Source: Planctomycetota bacterium (GTDB lineage: Bacteria > Planctomycetota > Planctomycetia > Planctomycetales > Planctomycetaceae). From it: DNA of 8,854 nucleotides. Numbering within the stretch: the stretch's first letter is position 1; each line of letters starts with the position of its first letter. Location: assembly GCA_013151585.1 (NCBI GenBank), contig JAADHY010000694.1, positions 1 to 8,854 of the forward strand, in the 5' to 3' direction. The notes beneath the pieces were generated by a model that worked only from the letters and a program-made list of their open reading frames with translations, was not told where the DNA came from and made no database searches. A program made the position numbers and the translations under genes. This document shows positions 5,801 to 8,854 of the stretch, piece by piece.

Positions 5801-7899
5801 GCCGGCTGTCCCACCAGCACGTCCACCCGAGCCGTTTGTTGGTCATCCACCGTATACCGGAACGTATCCGTGCCGACGAATCCAGGCGATGGCGTATACA
5901 GCAAACTTCGGCTGCCGGGGGCGATCTGTACCGTCCCGCCAGCCTCGGGAACGGTCACCGCCGTAATGCGCCGAGCCCCACGATCCATCGGCCCGAATAG
6001 ATCGTTGATCAGGACGGGCAGCTCGTTGGCTACACTGTCGGCCTCCACGGAAAAGCGGTCGTCCGTCAACCGACGCACGACCGACACACTGACCGTTGCC
6101 TCGTCGATTCCGTCTAACGTGTATACAAAGCGATCCTGCCCGACAAACTCCGGAGGCGGCGTGTAAAGAATCGTCTTCCCGTCGGCAGCGACGCGGACCT
6201 TCCCCCCAGCCTCGGACGGGCTGACAGCCGTAACCTGCCGGGCGCCGGAATAGGGCCGGCCGTCGTCTCCGACTCGCTGAAAATCGTCGTTGCCAAGAAC
6301 CTCGAGAGCGGTCTCCCCTTGATTCTGAGTGATAGTGAAAAAATCGGCTCGGGCCCGGCCGCGAACCGTCACCCGCACGGGGGCCGAATAGGTTCCGTCG
6401 ACGGTATAGGTGAACACGACCCGCGTCGGCCTGGTCGGTTCTGGCAGGGTCCAGCGAAGGGCAGTGCCGTCGTTGACGATTTCCACGCGGCCCAGTTCAG
6501 GCTGCTGGACGTCAGTAATTCGGCAGGGGCCGTTGTAGGCCCCGTCGGCGAAGTGGTCATTGCGAAGAACGGGCAAGTCGTACTCGGTGACACTCGGATC
6601 GACGAAGAACCGATAGGCATCTCCGCCGGCCCGGGGCAGGACATCAACGAGGACCGTGGCTGTCCATTGACCATCAACCGTGTAGGTGAAACGGTCGAAA
6701 CCGACGAATCCCGGCCGAGGCGTATAAACAACGGCCGAACCATCCTGCACCGCGACGCTGCCTGCCTCCGGATCGCTGACCGCAGTAATTTCTCGCGGCC
6801 CCGGATAAGTGGCTCCGAACAAGTCATTGGCAAGCACGTTGATTCGAATCGGGCTGCCATCCTGCCAGGCCTCGGCGAAATCCCACCGCGCCGGCTGGGT
6901 CACCCGAATCGAAACCGTCATACGGTGAACCCCGTCGGCGATGTAGCTGAAAGAGTCTCTGCCGAGGAAATCCGCCGGCGGTGTGTAAAGCACGGTCCGG
7001 CCGTCCTCAGCCAAACGCACCGTGCCTTTTGTCTGGGCCGTGCTCAAAGCGGTAATTCGTTCCAACGCCTGACGCGGACCGTCCGGAAACTGATACCAAT
7101 CGTTATCCAGCACTTCGATCGGCCGGTCCCGGTCAAACGCACTTACGATTAAGCTGTCCGGGCCAGCGGCCTGCACCACGTACACCAACACTTTGGCCTC
7201 GTACTGCCCGTCGATCTGAAACAGGACAGAATCGGGTCGGATGGCCCGATTTTGGTCAACCGACCATTCGTAGCTGTGCAGCAAGCTGGAAAACGACTCA
7301 GCCGGTTCGTACCAGATCGAGCGGCCATCCGGATCGACCCAAGCCCGTCCCCCGAATCGGGTTTCCTGACTCACGGCGGTGATCCGGGCGTTGCGAATCC
7401 GCTCGTCCGGCCAGCCGGCTCGTTCGAAGACCTTCAGCCGAATGGGCCCCGTTCCTCGGACCATCCAGAATTCCGGATACGTTTCTTCGGGGCGGCCGAC
7501 GGAGGCGAAGGGAGATTCGACTGTGACGGTCACCTCCGCTCGGGCGACGTCGTCGACGTAGTACACAAGCGATTCGGTTCCGACAAAGCCCGGCGGAGGC
7601 GCATAGCGAATCGAACGGCCGTCAGGACCGATGTCAACCCAGCCGCCCTGACTGCCATAACTGACCGACGTGATTCGTCCCGGTCCGGCGTAGCCGTCGA
7701 ACGAGTCGTTGGCCAAGACATCAAAGCTTTGAATGCCCGCGTTCTGTGCCACCGTGAACGCATCAGCGGACAGTTGGGGCGAGGCTGCGTCAAGGAGAAG
7801 CCGGTCTTCCAAGATTTCGGCCGGCACGATGCGTCGAGACCGCCCCCGTCGCGCAAGTCGGCGTGCCCGGAGGAAACGTCTTAGGAGAACTGTCCTCAT
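2833..7899 (-). CDS. Giant surface protein: LEPR-XLL-like leader, seven Ig-like units, PF09826-type beta-propeller, C-terminal anchor
   Basis: The product has 1688 residues. The start is firm: an in-frame stop lies at 7921-7923 and only one ATG follows. A weak GAGAAAG precedes it. Residues 1-23 contain 11 arginines, then ILEDRLLLDA (29-38), a variant of the planctomycete LEPR-XLL leader; there is no ordinary hydrophobic signal core. Seven Ig/cadherin-like units follow: about 41-127, 140-243, 247-334, 338-421, 427-513, 518-608 and 613-697. Most carry xVLxND, RITAVS, YTPPPGFVG and YTVDG motifs. Residues about 700-1385 match the secreted C-terminal beta-propeller family (PF09826, function unknown), with the hallmark NVQIPGVDEADLIENDGE (758-775) and the closing segment LRPAYIGQTIYAVTNE (1349-1364). 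An aspartate-rich loop DLDGDGSGD (1301-1309) may bind calcium. Residues 1400-1656 are a low-complexity Pro/Ala/Thr/Glu stalk. The end is a hydrophobic segment (1661-1676) followed by HQHRRR. The protein is nearly cysteine-free: only C459 in the ectodomain, and C1641 and C1648 just before the anchor. Adhesion or surface display is inferred; no catalytic residues are recognised. Confidence 0.88.
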   Translation of the reverse strand: MRTVLLRRFLRARRLARRGRSRRIVPAEILEDRLLLDAASPQLSADAFTVAQNAGIQSFDVLANDSFDGYAGPGRITSVSYGSQGGWVDIGPDGRSIRYAPPPGFVGTESLVYYVDDVARAEVTVTVESPFASVGRPEETYPEFWMVRGTGPIRLKVFERAGWPDERIRNARITAVSQETRFGGRAWVDPDGRSIWYEPAESFSSLLHSYEWSVDQNRAIRPDSVLFQIDGQYEAKVLVYVVQAAGPDSLIVSAFDRDRPIEVLDNDWYQFPDGPRQALERITALSTAQTKGTVRLAEDGRTVLYTPPADFLGRDSFSYIADGVHRMTVSIRVTQPARWDFAEAWQDGSPIRINVLANDLFGATYPGPREITAVSDPEAGSVAVQDGSAVVYTPRPGFVGFDRFTYTVDGQWTATVLVDVLPRAGGDAYRFFVDPSVTEYDLPVLRNDHFADGAYNGPCRITDVQQPELGRVEIVNDGTALRWTLPEPTRPTRVVFTYTVDGTYSAPVRVTVRGRARADFFTITQNQGETALEVLGNDDFQRVGDDGRPYSGARQVTAVSPSEAGGKVRVAADGKTILYTPPPEFVGQDRFVYTLDGIDEATVSVSVVRRLTDDRFSVEADSVANELPVLINDLFGPMDRGARRITAVTVPEAGGTVQIAPGSRSLLYTPSPGFVGTDTFRYTVDDQQTARVDVLVGQPAQETLSRFRSREALRQWLIDDALQRYADLFGQDAPPINPLYAPMDSTAGSRTNDHSDTNVQIPGVDEADLIENDGEFLYVLREIEPVDALAPAKWWIPVQRETELLIARAWPADQMQEVARVRIEGDPYGMYLFGDRLAVLSKAFEEWPAWDGLGIVDVRPSSDGASSRAVQADRAWADAPSTSTERLMFAPGFGGWPLRGRGQTLVTLLDVSDRSRPQLVQQLRVDGNFIDSRAIGGILFFIQRNWSRPLPPPRPQRIGPPEQEPVSGTVGTSQPKTRWVYESREEYRQRMEREIDDWLADSFPRYSVTRPDGTEVTGAINDGSDLYRIDGDLGSSLISIISVDMTSDQPGPVSTVSLLIPQTTAISANRDHLLLLSPQWDPHEPNKTRIFQFAWRAHDGTVQLQATGIVPGRLVDQFSVDEYDGRLRVATTTRLPGVARPVSQQNTVFLLQADHGVLEPIGAVKGLTSGTTVRGVRFIEDRAFVFTALVEDPLLAFDLSDPTAPYFAGLLAVPGISTYLHPIDATHLLAVGRDSRLGGDSPTQVALYDISDLADPVLLDADLLPKFSRSPAVNDHHAFGWFPKFGILALPSGRTVGEWVDLDGDGSGDVWRRNRLDELVLFRIDVRPREASEEAIQVVGTVPADSEVLRPAYIGQTIYAVTNESILAVSATSPGEVIGVIHFGRTDPIDVTPDGGAGQDGLEEKNPPPIPFVIFAGFDTDDQSGWLGGRWNVPGAAGPGASVLPANGPALLAPELLLPPLQRRLFSPSVLWRDWEVAPASARRQPAQPAETAEPQGAAPEALPATESAHQGSAGPSDEPTQARPEKTLNGVKDTQTDQPNPAQPGDPTGTKKVKRVSQTSGRWLNEETPVQRRSANAKHNAEFSGATARPAIDEAVNAVAAQLAEALAAPHPSTTTKTAAAEAPSGPSRGVWENPPAAHCSSADSECRSTRQPTETRAAPWLLTPLAAAAAGYIAHQHRRRTPPGAS
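5809..7782 (-). repeat. Seven diverged tandem Ig/cadherin-like protein repeats
   Basis: This stretch encodes the seven units of about 85-105 residues in the N-terminal half of the giant protein. Similarity is clear in the protein (VLANDSF, VLDNDW, VLANDLF, VLRNDHF, VLGNDDF and VLINDLF open six of the units) but patchy in DNA, so the duplications look old. Unit 2 has lost the VLxND motif, and unit 5 has WTLPEPTRPTR where the others have YTPPPGFVG. The pattern is that of the Big_9/cadherin-like tandem repeats in bacterial adhesins, which form extended rods. Confidence 0.75.
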
Positions 7900-8276
7900 G
7901 ACAACGGTCTTTCTCGCCAGTCAGGCCGAACCGGACGTTCCAGCACCGCGTTCCTTGCAGTCCAGTCCGCTCGGCCGAATCCGGAATCGGAGGGCCCGAA
8001 ACGATCCGCCTTATTCTGTATATGTGCAGATTGTTCCCGTCTCAGGACACAAAAGAGGCCTGTTTCTTGTCAAAAACTCGCAAAAAGCGGAAATCCCGGC
8101 CCCAAGCTCAGCAGCGAGAGGTGTGGGCAAACGCAAAGCGGCCGCGGCGTCATCCTGAGCTTTTGACAATTGATTATGATCCGTGCGGTGCGATCGGGTC
8201 AAGAGCGGTTGGAGAAGGGGAAAAAGCACGGGGGCATGGAGCGTCGCTTGGCGCAGAAATCCAGCGGCGCGAAAGC
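7900..8276. other. Intergenic region between purF and the giant gene
   Basis: These 377 bases separate the purF stop from the giant gene's ATG, both on the minus strand. No frame here has protein-like content. The stretch around 8005-8090 is more AT-rich than its surroundings. A good sigma70-like promoter reads leftward at 8173-8202. A perfect 9-base inverted repeat, TTGTCAAAA (8067-8075) and TTTTGACAA (8161-8169), lies between it and the giant gene. No convincing purF terminator was found; the nearest is a 4-bp hairpin with a G-U pair followed by five T on the minus strand (8221-8238), too weak to call. Confidence 0.55.
8173..8202 (-). promoter_or_regulatory. Sigma70-like promoter facing the giant surface-protein gene
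   Basis: On the minus strand TTGACC (8202-8197) is followed after 18 bases by CATAAT (8178-8173). Each box matches the sigma70 consensus at five of six positions. It lies 75 bases past the purF stop and would start a transcript near 8166, giving a leader of roughly 265 bases before the ATG at 7899. The start point would fall within the TTTTGACAA half-site at 8161-8169. A second TTGACA on the same strand (8073-8068) has no acceptable -10 box at normal spacing. Confidence 0.35.
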
Positions 8277-8854
8277 TTACATGCGAGCGGTTGAAATGAT
8301 GCGCATGTCGCACGTTCGGACCGGCTCTCCCTCCGAAATCTCGCCCGCGGCGAGCTTTTGGGCCAACTGGTAAAGCTCCTGCCCGCCCGGAGTGGGATAC
8401 TCCGCGGTGATACAGGCCTGACACAAGGTCTCCGCGGGAAGGCCGATGGACCGCGCAATGGCGTCGATGGGCAAGTAACGCAACGAATCCGCCCCCAAGT
8501 CTTCCGCCATGCGCTGTTCGATTTCCGGAGTCAGTTCGGTCCCGTCCATAAAGCCGGGAGCGAACAATTCGCGAACCGTCGACATGTCGATTCCGTAGAA
8601 ACACGGGGCGATGATCGGCGGGCAAGCGACCCGCACGTGCACTTCACTGGCTCGACCCCGCTGACGAATTTGTGAGATCAGCACGCGCATGGTGGTCGAA
8701 CGGACAATGGTATCCTCCACCAGGAGTACGCGTTTCCCTTCCAGCACTTCCGGTAGCGGGGTGTACTTGACTTTCGCTTTGTCCGCTCGATCCCGTCCCT
8801 CGATGAACGTCCGGCCGACGTATCGATTGCGGATCAGGCCTTCCAAGCAAGGCA
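8277..8854 (-). CDS. purF: Amidophosphoribosyltransferase, C-terminal part (5' end outside window)
   Basis: PurF catalyses the first committed step of purine synthesis in the cytoplasm, making 5-phosphoribosylamine from PRPP and glutamine. About 191 codons are present. The gene enters from the right edge, so the N-terminal glutaminase half (about 300 residues) is missing, and the TTG at 8846 is internal. Numbering from that TTG: NRYVGRTFIEG (7-17) is the conserved PurF segment before the flexible loop; VLLVEDTIVRSTT (40-52) is the PRPP-binding loop, with E-D and S where most PurFs have D-D and G; PPIIAPCFYGIDMST (76-90) and GADSLRY (118-124) follow. C82, C142 and C145 match three of the four iron-sulfur ligands of the Bacillus subtilis type enzyme (the CxxC is LCQAC); the fourth would lie in the missing part. 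Compared with B. subtilis there is a short insertion near 97-115. The end is a TAA at 8277-8279. Confidence 0.95.
   Translation of the reverse strand, partial: PCLEGLIRNRYVGRTFIEGRDRADKAKVKYTPLPEVLEGKRVLLVEDTIVRSTTMRVLISQIRQRGRASEVHVRVACPPIIAPCFYGIDMSTVRELFAPGFMDGTELTPEIEQRMAEDLGADSLRYLPIDAIARSIGLPAETLCQACITAEYPTPGGQELYQLAQKLAAGEISEGEPVRTCDMRIISTARM

Noticed and set aside
6319..7884. Two long plus-strand open frames (277 and 210 codons) opposite the Ig-like repeats
   Set aside because: Their similar internal phrases are simply the reverse reading of the tandem Ig-like units.
7840..7899. Twin-arginine (Tat) signal at the start of the giant protein
   Set aside because: RR is present but the following residues do not fit the Tat pattern and no hydrophobic core follows; the LEPR-XLL-like reading fits better.
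8221..8238. purF terminator (short hairpin followed by five T on the minus strand)
   Set aside because: The stem has only four pairs, one of them G-U, so it is too weak to call.
8011..8625. 204-codon minus-strand frame overlapping purF
   Set aside because: It is out of frame with PurF, which is clearly recognised, and its His/Arg/Gly-rich translation looks non-coding.
8844..8846. TTG as the true start of the purF fragment
   Set aside because: The frame stays open to the window edge, and a PurF starting here would lack the whole glutaminase half and part of the transferase half.

Overview
The window reads as chromosomal DNA of a planctomycete, probably from the Pirellula/Thermogutta side of the phylum. 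This is inferred from protein style, not from a marker gene. The coding sequence is GC-rich. One very large surface protein starts with an arginine-rich LEPR-XLL-like leader (residues ILEDRLLLDA), which is typical of large planctomycete exported proteins. A secreted polysaccharide deacetylase-like protein carries C-terminal FG-GAP/VCBS repeats, another common planctomycete combination. No phage, transposon, CRISPR or RNA gene was seen.

Layout: 1-479 has no convincing gene but holds a perfect 15-bp palindrome, a repeated 10-mer and a possible promoter. 480-2348 (+) encodes the exported CE4-like deacetylase with FG-GAP repeats. 2349-2832 is the gap between two convergent genes and holds a strong GC-rich hairpin. 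2833-7899 (-) is one 1688-residue gene: LEPR-XLL-like leader, seven Ig/cadherin-like units, a PF09826-type beta-propeller, a Pro/Ala/Thr-rich stalk, and a C-terminal hydrophobic segment with a basic tail. 7900-8276 is intergenic and carries a sigma70-like promoter facing the giant gene. 8277-8854 (-) is the C-terminal part of purF (amidophosphoribosyltransferase); its start lies outside the window.

The two complete genes both look like cell-envelope or extracellular proteins, but they converge, so they are not an operon. Nothing in the sequence shows that they act together. purF is upstream of the giant gene on the same strand, but 377 bases and a plausible promoter separate them, so independent transcription is likely. 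The best candidate for something little described is the giant protein: an adhesin-like Ig stalk presenting a propeller of unknown function, with unusual elements at both ends. I saw no multi-gene system such as a defence, secretion or biosynthetic island.
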